Program-made: the position numbers and the translations under genes
Shown here: in pieces, positions 22,579 through 34,233 of the stretch
How the letters are laid out: every line of letters starts with the position of its first letter
How positions within the stretch are numbered: the stretch's first letter is position 1
The notes under the pieces: generated by a model
Told to the model about the DNA's origin: nothing
Databases searched by the model: none
Seen by the model: the letters and a program-made list of their open reading frames with translations, nothing else
Source of the DNA: Flaveria trinervia
Taxonomy: Eukaryota; Streptophyta; Magnoliopsida; Asterales; Asteraceae
Direction of reading: 5' to 3'
Length of the DNA stretch: 64,000 nt
Assembly: GCA_025506515.1 (NCBI GenBank)
Contig: JACCIX010001113.1
Coordinates: forward strand, 45,053-109,052

Positions 22579-24006
22579 CTACAAAATTTTAACAAAGTTT
22601 TATTTTAGTTTTCGATATTGTAATTTTAATAATAAATTCTTTCAAGGTCTTTTCATATTAAAATCTAGAACCCAACATTACATTTAAATTGTGGTTAGGT
22701 GACCTTTATCCATGTTTTAAATTAATAAGGTGGTCAACGTTGACGATTGCAACCATTTGCAACTTCTAGAAATATGCGATCGAATTGAAACATCATATGT
22801 AAAGTCGGCATGTTAATCCCATCAACACCATTTGGAAACCAAATCGTAGGATCCATTTGACATGATTTGCAAATCAAGATACCCTACTTACACCTACGTG
22901 TGAGTTTGCCAAAACAAGTGGTTAGGTGACCTTTATCCCAAATAAGGCATTCTCACCTCAAGTCACAAGTTCCCTCAAAATGGTTAGGTGACCTTTATCC
23001 CACTAAGAGTTCCCAAGTGACTCAAGTGTTGTGTAAAAGGACGGTGTTGATCTTGTTTTTGAAATGTTTAGAGGTTTCATAATTCTAGTTTAGAAAACTC
23101 TATGTACTTGTATTTGCATGCTTTCAAATACAGGTACCCTATGGTTCTTTGATTAAAACCTATTTTAATCTTTAAAATCATTAAACCATTTTAATAACTT
23201 TTTATACACTTTTAAGAACCATCAATTTTCAGCTTGTTAAGTTTGTTAATGAGTTTGTTATGAATATCCAATATCAACCAAACAATGAAACAACAACAAT
23301 CAACCAAGCATAAACATAAACAACCATATGAGCATATGTGCATAACCATAGCATCTAAAGTGGTCCACACTTGTTTCCATCACAAGTGTGGTCCATAGGA
23401 CATTCCTAAGGGTCACAAACAAAGCAAATAGAAAACATCCAAAAGCCTCCCACTTGAAACCGCATCCAAAATGCTCCATGTTTCTTCATGACCTTCCTTT
23501 GTGCTTCCAATGTGTATGTCTTCATATTACAAGATATAAAGTCCTAATACGAGATATCTAGTAAAATGAAAATACACCTAATCTATTTATTACACCCAAT
23601 CATAAATAAATTACATTTGAAACAAAGCACAAACAACAAATAATACAACCCAATTGAATGAATGAATACAACCATTACAAATCCAAACAATCACAAGGTC
23701 AATGGCTAGGTTATGCACTAAAACAAGCATCTATCATATCATCCAAAATATAATGAAAACCCCACTTAAAACCACGAAATTTCAGCCAACATAAACTGAA
23801 ATTTCGGGTTTTATTTTGTCCAAACAAAACAAATAACAAACATGTATATCTTTCAAAGTTTAATCACAAGCATGTGTGATATGACTTTGAAAGATTGGGG
23901 TTTCATATCATATGAACTTAGCAGCCCAAAATCAGCCTATACTAAGCTTATAATCATTCCTTAAAACCAATTTTAAAGACAAAACAAGCAAGTCATCCAC
24001 ATAACC
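22579..24006 (-). other. Long 5' leader of G with a repeated 20-bp word
   Basis: Untranslated region of about 1.4 kb between primer site and gag. GGTTAGGTGACCTTTATCC (plus strand) occurs three times, near 22694, 22920 and 22982. No open frame looks coding. It probably carries packaging or dimerisation signals, which is only a general expectation. Confidence 0.6.
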
Positions 24007-24020
24007 GGCTCTTGATGCCA
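24007..24020 (-). other. Primer binding site of G
   Basis: On the minus strand TGGCATCAAGAGCC lies one base after the LTR end CCCTTCA. This is a variant of the usual TGGTATCAGAGCC initiator-methionine tRNA site with a T/C change and one extra A. Confidence 0.8.
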
Positions 24021-24021
24021 T

Positions 24022-25007
24022 TGAAGGGTTGGTTAGAACACTAAAACATAGTTTAACCTTTTATACTTTCAGAAAACGCAGCGGAGGTTTAGGATATAAC
24101 ATGTTTATAATCTGAAAAGTTCGTGTTCTAAAAGCTGTTTTAAGATGAAAACAAAAACCCAAATCAATAGGATCTTTAATATGTGAATGAACAAGCTATT
24201 AGCATATGTAAAACTACATAAAATCATAGCTTCAATGAGTTGTGATAACTACCTTCTTCCAGCAGCAAAAACGACCAAGGAAGAAAGGTTTGGATGCTCA
24301 AATCTTGGCCAAGACTCCAAGGAAGAATCCCTCAAGTGTGTTTACCCCCAAGCTCCTTGCAAGACACCTTCTTGTTAGGAAGAACACCACCAAAATGAAC
24401 ACAAAATCGTTCTCCAAGAGCTTCAATGCTGCTGCCTTGTTCCGTAACTTGAAAGGGAGAGAGAGGAGAGATTTTTGTGTTTTGCGTGTATTGGAATAGA
24501 TGAATGAATTTAGTGTTTGACTAGTTAAGAGTGTGTGTGTTTTCAAGACACAAAGTTGGTCCAATGACCTTAAGGGGTGGCCAAAGATTTAAAATAAAAG
24601 AGTTTTTCCCTCCTTTAAAATGATCACAATACAAAATGAACTAGTCACATGTCACACAATAAAAAGTCACCTTCTAGACTTGATTTATAAATGTGACATA
24701 TGTATTCTTTAATTAAACACTTTAATTAAAGTACACTCAATATTATTAGTGTTATTTAAACCCCTTTTAAATGACAAGAATAACAATAATTCATCAACAA
24801 ATATCCTTATAATTTGTTCCACCTCCTATGCAATTTGTTTATAAAACCCATTTTCTAAATTGGTGTAAATATTTAATTGCATGATCATATCATCAATTAA
24901 ACATTAATTGGTGTTTGCTATGCTTGTTATTGGGTATAACCCGACTTGAATCGTCACGTACTAACCACATCAATATTCTAAGTGTCTTGGGCACATAGAA
25001 TCCAACA
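24022..25007 (-). repeat. 5' LTR of element G (986 bp)
   Basis: On the minus strand it starts TGTTGGATTCTATGTGCCC (25007) and ends CCCTTCA (24022). It is uninterrupted and shows the empty site for the solo LTR of the other copy. The right edge abuts the target duplication AATTA. Confidence 0.95.
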
Positions 25008-25124
25008 AATTAACTAGTCAAAGTTCACACAGAGGAACAATATGCTGAACTGTTTACAAAGGCTTTTGATGAACAGTGATTTAAATATCTAATATCAGCT
25101 ATTAGGATGATCAACCTTGAGTAG
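25008..25124 (+). pseudogene. pol: Element A RNase H C-terminus, displaced by G
   Basis: Starts with the second AATTA copy and continues the RNase H reading that stopped at 15894: LVKVHTEEQYAELFTKAFDEQ, then a TGA in place of an Arg codon, FKYLISAI, ending at TAG 25122-25124. The same final residues close pol in C (58653) and D (47251). Confidence 0.9.
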
Positions 25125-25829
25125 GTTTTTCTTGAAACTAATTCTTATTATTTTCTTAAAATATGTGTGTCCTAAGTTGTCTAGTTCATCACTTTCATAA
25201 GCTCCTGTTTTCTTTGGATAAAACGTTTTGAAGACTTTCCTTAAGAATTCTGATAATTTTTTGATCCTTTGGAAGTTATGTTTTTAACTTTGAAAGAAAC
25301 TTATGCCTTTAAAACAACTAACTACCCAAATATTTTACATTCCAAAGGAATTTTTGAAATATCTTCCCAAGCTTAAAATCTTCCTTGGCACTTATATGTT
25401 TTCAAGGATAATCTTCTTCCAAAGCAATTAACTCTTCGAATTTTTGTCCCATTGAACAAAACATTCAAGTCTTGATTGTCTTCCGAAGTCAAATTCTCAA
25501 AATCCTTAGGAAAATCTTTAGAAGTCATTTTAGCTTCGGAAGCTTTTTCATTAAAACTTCCGAAGATAATTTACCTTCGGAAGCTTTTTGATTTCTAAGA
25601 AAACTACTTTTTGAGCAAAAGTAAACTACCTTTTCAAAGGTCGAACCGACATTCGGATTTCAAAGTTATCCTTTTTTTCATTAAACTTTCACCGAAATCC
25701 TTTTTCAAGTATATTCCCAACGGTTTCCCCCCTCTTTCTATCATCTGCTTCTTTCCTTCAAATCTAAATACCCAAATTTCTCTCAGAAATCACTTTCTTT
25801 CTTCTTTCTTCATCCTAAGCTTTCTGCAA
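25125..25829 (+). promoter_or_regulatory. Pol to post-pol spacer of A: palindrome array and TATA-like box
   Basis: Noncoding. From about 25400 it carries CTTCCGAAG/CTTCGGAAG copies (for example near 25481, 25542 and 25572), the palindrome also found in A's LTR. It is followed by TATATT at 25710-25715, a C/T-rich stretch (TTTCCCCCCTCTTTCT) and ATG 25830. The collinear part of C has TATAAA. I read it as a decayed internal promoter; no transcript data support this. Confidence 0.45.
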
Positions 25830-28800
25830 ATGGCCAACGCTCATCTTAGTTCTATCAAAATACTTCACATCCCTTACCATTGATCCTACTCTTTATGAGG
25901 ATCAACTGCTAGAATTTTGAAAGACCTGCCAACAGGTCGTAATGGCTCGATGGAAGGCACTGTCTGCCACAGTGCAAGGGAGAACAATCTTTATCACTCC
26001 GGCCATCATGAACATGCATCTTCAGTTGGATGATGAAGAAGGTGAGGTGTTCTTTTGAAATGAAGCTGTTAACAAGTCCTTCACGTTGATCGGCTATGAG
26101 GGAGACTACTCTATCAAGACGTTCAGGAAAGGGAAGGTCGCATCCCAATGGAAATTCCTGCTGGTTGTGGTTATCCACTACATATCAAACAAGCATGGTG
26201 GATGGGACCAGATTCCTAAGGATCTCTCATTCATTATCCATGGGATGGTTCAGGGGGTCAAGTTCAGGTACCCTCACTTTGTATATACAAATTTGCTTGC
26301 CAACTTAGACTCCTTAGAGTATTACCTATTCCCTAGATATGTTTAATACATTCAAAAGTGTGAATTGGCTCATAGTTAAGGGGAACATATAATATACTTA
26401 AACTAGGACAGATGAAGCCCGACATCTTTAAAATTTTAAGATAGCCCACTGTTGGTTTCTCTAGGGTAGAAATAGCCCTAGTCCCAAAAATGTTAGAGCT
26501 CATTGCTCAAGGTGACAACTTAGCAGGACCAGCTAGTGTTGAACCCACACCTTCTACTTCCCAACCACCTCAACAGCCACAAATCACCCTCACCTACCAA
26601 TGAAAACACAAACAAACCCCTACAGAAACTATTTAGTCTGTGAAGGCCCCCGTATACTCACTCACACAGGAAGAAGTGGATACCGGAGCTCCCACTTCTC
26701 TTGAGAAGCAGACCACTACCATTAATTCAATGGTTAGTGTTGAGGTTCCACATGCTTAGCGTGATGAGCTAATAAGCCCAAATGCCTTAAGCCATCACTC
26801 TGAGTCTCAACACTCAAGTGATCAACCTTCAAAGGACAGTTACCATCCCCAACCTTTATTCTTAAACCAACCAATTCCCAACCTTGACTTCTATACTAAT
26901 GAAGATTTAGGTTTCAGTGAGTACCATGATTCTCTCTTCTTTTCCCCTACTCAAAGAGAGATGACTGCTTTTAAGGCTCCTACTTCTAGCCCACATCAGT
27001 CACCTACTACTGAGGGGACACTCCTGAACCTGTTTAGGATGTCCATATGGAAGAGACTCTCACTTTTGAAAGTGATTCCATCATTAAGATGTCAATCATG
27101 ACAACTCAGTCCACCGATATCTCAACTGAGAAAATGCAGCAGCGAGGAACTTGAAGCTGGTGGTGAGATAGAGGACTTTGGTCTAGTTTTCTCATCCCCA
27201 ATGATTCTTCTGTTGAAGATGAGGGGAATTTAAGACTAAAGGTGTAGAAACTGTCTAAATTATGCACCTATTTAGTCTACCATCTTGAATTTCAAGTGAC
27301 TACCTTGGAGAACAGGGTCAATGATCAGCAACTTGAGATTTCATATCTTAAGGAAAAACTAGCTGGGAGACTTTAGGAAGAGCTCAACCTGGAACACAAG
27401 AACCTGTGGATGTGATTGACCTAACTCCTAGCTCACGAATGCAAGTGGTGATTCTACTACAAAGGGGGAGAAAGTCATTACAATCATAGAACCTGGGAGT
27501 TCTTTAGAGAGTATTGACATTAAAGACTGACCATTGTCACTTGCAATTGTACATCCTCAGCAACTTCCATAAGTTCACATTCATGTGGACTCTATAGAAT
27601 CCGTCATACAGAGTCTGTTTGAGGAAGGGATACCAAGGGCTATGTCATCTCCACCATCTTCCAATCACAAGATCGGGTGGAGGTATGACAGCAATAGAAG
27701 AGCCCTCATCACTATTAGAGTTCAAGGCCAGCAAGAGATCTTGAACATTCAGACCTTGAACTTCTACAAAGGTCTGGATTTAGTCAACATGACACTTGTC
27801 AATCCAAGACAATCAAGACAAGCTTTATAAGAAGACTATAGAGTTCAGCTTTATAAGAAGTCTAAGGCAATCAAGCAATGTCATCAGTCAACTAGATGTT
27901 GAGGCAGATCCTAAGATTGGTTTCATAGGGGAAACCTTGACTGAAGGCCCAGTGACAAAACCTGAGAGCACTGTCTCATCACCGTCAACTCTTGTAGAGA
28001 TCAATACCCTTTTTAAGACACTTGCTGGTGAAGGTGATTCTACACCTCTCTCTGGTCAGAGCTTGGAAGCTACACCAAGCAATGAAGGTCAAACTCTCTC
28101 CACCCGAGTCACAAAGGTCTGTGAGTGACAAAGGGAAAAGAAAAATGACTTTTGAGGAGATTGAGGAGGAGAAGAGAGAGAGGAAAAGGAAGCTGAGGGG
28201 AGAAAGTTCCTCTTTTCAGTCTGCAAGACTCATGGAGTCTACTATTAGGGCTATCCCTAGACCAGATACCTAGAATGATGAGTTAAGAGCAGTCATGATA
28301 AACTACTGCAGACCAGGAACTATAACATAGACAATGTCATTTCTCTTCCCTTAGAGGAACTAAATGAACTAGTTGACTTGGAAAGGTCAAAGGAGAAGAA
28401 AGAGGCAGAAGATGTAGAGCTTCTGGTACAAATCAAAGAAGACAGAAGAAAGAAAAGATTGTACAACCATATGCCTACTCTCTCCCCAGTTCAAGAAAGT
28501 TCTACACATGAGGATGTGGTTCAACAAGAACCTCAGGTGGACAAAGAAAAAGAAAGGATCAAGATGACCACTACCTGAGTGCCACAGGCCTACATCAGGG
28601 AGATGCACTTCTTCCCTTATCCTATGACTATATTGGAAGAAGTTGCTAAAAAGAAGGTCAAGAGCCATCATCCAGGAAAGAAATTCAACTAAAAAAAGCT
28701 AAGGGAAGAAGGTGCTAAGTCAAGAGCCATCATCTAGAAGAACATGAAAAAATATACAGACAGGCATAGGATGATGAGCTTCATGAAGCTGTATGGATTC

Positions 28801-29515
28801 TCTGGAAGGAGACTTGGTCCCATGTCTCTATCCACTATGGCTGAGCATATCAGGGTGATCAAGTAGAAGATAAAGAGTGAAGGGCTGATTTACTTACATT
28901 CCCCTCCAAGTCAAGCTCCACCTGAAGTGGAGGTTAAGGTTGAACAACTAGAGACATCACCACCTGGACCTCCTGCTGAATCTCAGCAAGCTTCATCTTC
29001 TGATTCACAGCAACATCAGACTCGTTCTCATTCTGAACCTGTGAGAGTGGAAGACCCAACTGAGAAAGACAATGAAGATCAATCAGGTGCTGCAGGCCGG
29101 TCTTCTCAGTTAAAAACAAAAAAAGGAAAAGAAAAGGATGGCATCAAAGCCAAAGCAAAAGAAGAAGAAGGCTGCATCCTTTTCTCATCCTCAGGATGAG
29201 TTAGAACATCCTGAGGATGTGCAACCAGAGGATGCTCCATCATCTCCCATTCCAATAGCTCCTCTAGCATCAGAAAGACCTATCCTATCTTGGACATACA
29301 CTTGAAATCCAAAAGGTGGCATGTCATTAGAGATCATGGCATAAGAATGTCTACACATGGCAAGACAAGTTCAATTTTCCTCTACATGATCTCTTTGACA
29401 TGAGAAGACACTTTGATAGCCTGAAGGATCCTGATCATCTGATGAAGGAAGGGCTAGCCATTATCCTAATGAGGACTGTAGATATCTGAAGTCTCTAAGT
29501 GTTTTGGTAGTATCA
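25830..29515 (+). pseudogene. Element A post-pol ('env-like') coding region, decayed
   Basis: ATG 25830 (MANAHLSS) corresponds to C's 59349. The N-terminal domain is spread over frames: ARWKALSATVQGRTIFITPA near 25945-26000, LQLDDEEGEVFF near 26020-26055, then 26086-26346 (YEGDYSIKTFRKGKV, SNKHGGWDQIPKDLSFI, FPRYV). A Ser/Thr/Pro/Glu-rich middle follows. 27585-28128 aligns with C's 61200-61795 (IQSLFEEGIPRA, GLDLVNM). Lys/Glu-rich coiled coil 28022-28578, acidic tail 28927-29199, and a C-terminal RPILSWTYT at about 29275. No signal peptide or membrane segment. Many stops. Role unknown. Confidence 0.7.
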
Positions 29516-29516
29516 G

Positions 29517-29529
29517 CCTAGGGGGAGTT
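29517..29529 (+). other. Polypurine tract of A
   Basis: CCTAGGGGGAGTT immediately before the 3' LTR; the same tract occurs at 63164-63176 and 63940-63952 in C. Confidence 0.9.
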
Positions 29530-29845
29530 TTTAGAGATTATATGAAAAGGCTGAAGCAACCAAACCCCCAAAGTCTTTTGCATGCATCCTGCACAAGTAC
29601 TAAGAAAAATGCTTCGGAAGTTTAACATAAACAACAAAAATATTCTAAGTGTGAAATGTTCCGAAGCCAAGACGAATATCTTCCGAAGCCAAAGATGAAG
29701 TCTTCCGAAGCTTCAGAGACAAAGTCTTCCAAAGCCAACACTTGAAGACATATTTCTTCTGAATACTTTTAACAACATGCTTTATCTGATGTACTTTTCC
29801 ATAAAGCTGGTCCCCTTTCCGCTGCAACTCTGTAAAGTCACCATC
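29530..29845 (+). repeat. 3' LTR of A, left part
   Basis: Collinear with 9277-9590 of the 5' LTR (TAGAGATTATATGAA.., TTCTAAGTGTGAAAT.., CATAAAGCTGG..). It keeps several CTTCCGAAG copies. It breaks off after GTCACCATC, where B starts with TGTTGG; it resumes at 39241. Confidence 0.92.
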
Positions 29846-30565
29846 TGTTGGACCAAAAGAACCAATGAGCTAAGATCATAAAACCTCTAAGTCCCACATG
29901 GTATCACAAACTGCTGAAAGCCTCATCAGCAGTTTGACAAGTGCTGAAGACTTCAAACAGCCAAAGATCAAGTGCTGAAGACCTCAACAGCTGAAGAACT
30001 AAAGTGCTGAAGTACAACAACTGAGGAACACAAGTGCTGAAGCTGAAAGACCAAAGTACTAAAGTACAACAGCTGAAGAGTTTACAAGTGCTGAAGATCA
30101 ACAACTGATGTACAAAGTCTGAAGACAAAGACTGAAGACATCAGCTGATGATATCTACTGAAGTCATCAGCTCATGAAACACCTGAAGGTCAAGTCTAAA
30201 GATCAAGTACTAAAGCCTCAGTAGTTTGTCACAACTGCTGAAGAGTACTTCTTCAGTAGTTGTGATATCAGTAGTTTTATTTTTCTAGTTTCAGTAGTTT
30301 TATGTTTCAGTAGTTTTGTAAAACGATGAAGAGTTTCTTCAGTCGTTGTAGTTTCAGTAGTTTTATATTTTGTACTTAACACTCTGATATGTTCTCAGTA
30401 GTGTGAACATTTCAGTAGTTGTTAAGAGTTAGTTATTTTTGTATTAGATCTGCCAGTTGTCACTTTCCGTGATACAGCAGTGATTGTTGCACTCTATATA
30501 AGGAGTGACAACCTATTGTAATGACAGAGATGAATGAATAGAATGAACGAATGATTTGATTAGAA
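29846..30565 (+). repeat. LTR copy of B in plus orientation, lacking its end
   Basis: Starts TGTTGGACCAAAAGAACC at 29846. It is the reverse complement of 30799-31527, with few differences. It ends at GATTTGATTAGAA (30565), about 170 bp short of the minus-strand copy, and passes directly into an A/C-rich tract. It contains the CAGTAGTT/AACTACTG words. The minus-strand frame here has a near-identical twin in the other arm and is not a gene. Confidence 0.9.
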
Positions 30566-30627
30566 ATAAAAAAAAAAACAAAACAAAAACAAAAAAAAAC
30601 AAAAAAAAACAAAAAAAAAAAAAATTA
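30566..30627. repeat. A-rich tract with spaced C residues
   Basis: Runs of 4 to 13 A separated by single C, about 60 bp, at the point where the two inverted LTR copies meet. It could be a simple repeat, the remnant of a poly(A) tail, or an assembly-prone spot. Confidence 0.8.
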
Positions 30628-31527
30628 ACAGGATCAGTGATCACAAGTTTGATGTATTAGGATTCAAAGCAACGGAATACAAACAGGAATTAGACAAATT
30701 GTAGCAAGCATCGATACTTGTATGCATTAAGAGCGCATACGGTTATAGGGAGAGAATATATATTTCTGATTTCAAGGAATGTTTATAGATGTAGAATATT
30801 CTAATCAAATCATTCGTTCATTCCATTCATTCATCTCTGTCATTACAATAGGTTGTCACTCCTTATATAGAGTGCAACAATCACTCTGTTGTTATCACGG
30901 AAAGTGACAACTGGCAGATCTAATACAAAAATAACTAACTCTAACAAACTACTGAAATGTTCACAACTACTGAGAACATATCAGAGTGTTAAGTACAAAA
31001 TATAAAACTACTGAAACTACAACGACTGAAGAACAAGCTCTTCAGTCGTTTTACAAAACTACTGAAACATAAAACTACTGAAACTAGAAAAATAAAACTA
31101 CTGATATCACAACTACTGAAGAAGTACTCTTCAGCAGTTGTGACAAACTACTGAGGCTTCAGTACTTGATCTTCAGACTTTGACCTTCAGTGTTTCATCA
31201 GCTGATGACTTCAGTAGATTCATCAGCTGATGTCTTCAGTCTTTGTCTTCAGACTTTGTACATCAGTTGTTGATCTTCAGCACTTGTAAACTCTTCAGCT
31301 GTTGTACTTCAGTACTCTGGTCTTTCAGCTTCAGCACTTGTGTTCTTCAGCTGTTGTACTTCAGCACTTTAGTTCTTCAGTTGTTGAGGTCTTCAGCACT
31401 TGATCTTCGGCTGTTTGAAGTCTTCAGCACTTGTCAAACTGCTGATGAGGCTTTCAACAGTTGTTGTGATACCATGTGGGACTTAGAGGTTTTCTGATCT
31501 TGGCTCATTGGTTCTTTTGGTCCAACA
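30628..31527 (-). repeat. 3' LTR of B, minus orientation
   Basis: Starts TGTTGGACC on the minus strand (31527), directly after the purine tract. It contains the palindrome words CAGTAGTTTT/AAAACTACTG (about 30950-31150) and extends past the homologous arm through GTATTCCGTTGC to the A/C tract. The exact CA end is not certain (a candidate is near 30640). Confidence 0.85.
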
Positions 31528-31541
31528 AACTCCCCTGAACC
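31528..31541 (-). other. Polypurine tract of B
   Basis: The plus strand reads AACTCCCCTGAACC, i.e. GGTTCAGGGGAGTT before the minus-strand LTR. Confidence 0.85.
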
Positions 31542-31559
31542 AATGCAGCCAAAACCTCT

Positions 31560-34233
31560 AACTTATTTATTCTCCCACTTATTGATGGCAAAATGTTGGT
31601 CTTTTTCCTTCTTGATCAGTAGAGAAGTGACCCATGTAAGCTCCGCCTGGGAAGAAATCTCAAATATTTGTTTGGCAGAGTATGAATGGGAACTCTGTTT
31701 TGGGGAACTGGACACAGAGTTGTTATCCCATTCATGAGATTTACTTCCCCATAATGAGTCTGTATGACTCACGAACATAGGCCTCAAGGAGAACAACTTG
31801 TTCCTCTTGAGAGAGTTCTTCTGCTCCTCCTTCGAAGAAGAACTCTGGACCATAGTACTCTGATAAGTACTTCATGGTCCTGCCATTTTTCAGCTCCACC
31901 GTAGTTACCTCCCTATATACAATTCATCAGGATGGTTGCCTTCAAGGAGTAACTGGAGTTCATTCTTCTGGATGTCTTCAAGCTTCTTATATAGCAACCC
32001 CTTCTTTATCATCTTGTTTTCTAGTAAAGCTGAGGGGTCTTCTTTGCTTGGTGAGCTTTCTTGAATTCATCAATGATTTCCCAAGGTGAGACTACAACGG
32101 CCAACATGATGGTAGACTCTATTGTTTTTTCGTACCTGGCCGTTGTATCTGTGGGGATAGTTCTTTTATGGATTCTAGAACTCACCCTGGGGTCTGGCCA
32201 TACTTCACTCTCTCCTTCTGATACTGAAAGGTGTGCCTGAGAGTGTACAGCCTTGAGCATGCCCTTTCATGGCTTGAATATGATGACTGAGGAAATTCCT
32301 TGTCAACCATCTTCAATAGTTGCTCATCGTGCTGTTTCTCTGCTGTTCTTCTCTTCTATCTTGACTCTGACCATTTCCCTTTGAGAGTCAGTGTGATCAT
32401 GGGTTGACTTCGGGGTTTTGGTAGCTTCAGAACAGCAGAGAGTGGCAGACTATCATCTTCATCCTCCTCTTCTCTCTTCTTCCATCCTCAGCACCCTTCT
32501 CCTCCTTCTGGGTACATCACTGGATGATTGGTGTGGTGTGAAGAATTGGTTTTGAAGAATGAGATGTTTGGATTTTGGCTTTGAGATTGGTTGGGAGACT
32601 TGAGGGATAGGATCTGTTTGAGTGGTGGAAGGGAAGGTTGATCCAGCATCTTTGTAGTTAGTTTCGCCTTTGTGAGTTTAGCCATCTCTAACCTTTTACA
32701 GCCCCAGCCTCATCAAGGGCTTCGACAATATCCCTTTGTTGAATTGCTCAGACAGATAGATTCTGGTGGCTATAGCCAGAATGCTGTCCCTGGTCCATGT
32801 GCGAATCTCCACTAACGATCTTCCTAAATATTTTGCAATGAAGCGGATCATTATTTCCAATCTCTCTTTCTCAAGAGCATCATACCCTGCCCATCGGGTT
32901 TGTATCTCTTGCACTTCCAACCTTCTGATCTCACTATCCAGTGTGGCTGTGTCAAACCCCTGCCTGAAGATTGTTCAATATTTTATCCATGGATCGGCTG
33001 TGTGTAGTGTCAGCTTCTTGACCAGCTCTCCAAGGATTTGTCTTCAGCAGTGTGATCATCAGCACTTCTCTTTCGCTTGTAAGTGAGCAGAGGTTGCTTT
33101 TCTTTCTTCTCCTCCTCTTGGCTTGCTTCTCTTCCTTCTTCTCTCTGTTCTTTCCTCTTCTTTCTTTCACTGCAGTACTCTCCCCCTTTTTGGTTGCATT
33201 GGAGGAAGGGGTTTTGTACCGCAGAAAGAGTCTTTTGGACAGCAGCATCAACCAAGGGCTGTAAAGTTGAGGAAAGCCTCTCATCAATTGCTTTAGTCAC
33301 AATATCAGTGATTATGGGTGTGATGAGAGGGAGGGAATTTTGAAGTACAACACCTATTTGCTCAGGAGGGTTCTGTTCCTGAGAAGTAGGGCCTGAAGCA
33401 GAGGCAGGTGGTTGAGTTTGGAGTGGCTCAGTGTTTGGAAACCTCCAAGTGAAGGTGCCATCTGTGGGTGGGTAGAGGCAGATGGTCTTTCTCCTTGTGA
33501 GAGTTGGTCAAGTAGGTTTTGCAGCCTACTGACTTTCTCTTCAAGGATTGTGTTCTGGGCAAGAACATCATAGAAAAAGCCCAGGTCATCATCAGCCGAA
33601 ATTGAATCATCTGACCTCCTACTTAGAGCAGGATTTACATGCACTGGGTGTAGACCAGTTGGTGCATGTGCCCCTTGTGCTTGGTACTGGGGACTTCCAG
33701 CCTCAGGACAGTGTCCATCATCAGCTGTTGCCTCTAGTGAGGTCTGAGCAATGTTACCAGCCTCACTCTGATCATGTGCTGAGTCAGAGGAGGTGGCAAC
33801 CTCACTAGATATTCTAAGCTCCTTGTCTACACCAGGAGATAGAAGTGGTAAACCCCTGTGCTGTGGGTTCTCAAGTGCACTGTGTTCCGCCCCCTCAATT
33901 GTAGAGGTATTCCCAGTAGTAAGTGGTTTTGGGGAGGGGTGAGGAGTGCAGTTGAGTCAGCACTTGTGCAACTATTAAAGTTGGGCTGTGAGGGGCGGTT
34001 GTTTGGGGTGAAGGGATAGAAGCAGTGTGCACCTGGGGAGGTTGGTGCTCTTCAATGGCAATCTCCTCAAGTGAGGAAGATCCCAGATATGTAGGTACCC
34101 CTTGTGTGGTTGCTGCAGGCTCCTGTTGAGAGGAAGCCTGAGCGGCTATGGCTGGAAGAGTCATTGTATCCACTAGGGGGTTTGGACTAGTGGATATATC
34201 CTGCGTTTGTGTTGCAGGGGCATCCTCAGGGGA
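31560..34233 (-). pseudogene. Element B post-pol region, C-terminal part, decayed
   Basis: After TAG at 34234-34236 the same frame stays open to about 33895 (Pro/Thr/Ser/Gln-rich, ..PQTTAPHSPTLIVAQVL..). 33354-33644 gives DDLGFFYDVLAQNTILEEKVSRLQNLLDQL in part, a probable coiled coil. 33010-33300 is Lys/Glu/Arg-rich; 32696-32920 reads EIQTRWAGYDALEKERLEIM. This matches the order seen after the N-terminal domain in D (coiled coil near 49430, Lys/Glu-rich near 50500). No membrane segment. From about 32680 to 31560 the sequence is low in recognisable features (31563-31853 is open but unmatched). Confidence 0.5.

Larger units (their letters stand above)
15895..25007 (-). mobile_element. Element G: near-complete Copia retrotransposon, minus strand
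   Basis: Two LTRs of about 985 bp (left 15895-17594 after subtracting a nested solo LTR; right 24022-25007), a primer site, gag-pol and a purine tract, bounded by the perfect duplication AATTA. The LTRs differ by few changes (a handful in the first 90 bp), so G is younger than its host A. It differs from A-D: Gag is short with one zinc knuckle, the protease is of VLDTGCGTHICN type, and there is no post-pol ORF. The Copia sub-lineage was not determined. Confidence 0.95.

Noticed and set aside
16059..24564. Small plus-strand frames shared by the two G LTRs (around 16059-17086 and 24187-24499)
   Set aside because: They are LTR sequence opposite to the element's transcription and show no protein features.
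30566..30627. A-rich tract as a LINE or SINE tail
   Set aside because: No upstream SINE or LINE sequence; both sides are B LTR. A poly(A) remnant of B itself is kept only as one hypothesis.
29904..31497. Two near-identical small proteins (Ser/Leu/Phe-rich) in opposite orientation
   Set aside because: Both lie inside the inverted LTR copies of B and read through palindrome words; the identity comes from LTR homology, not a gene pair.
32952..33343. Overlapping plus-strand frames rich in Ser/Phe/Leu
   Set aside because: Antisense of the Lys/Glu-rich segment of B's post-pol region.
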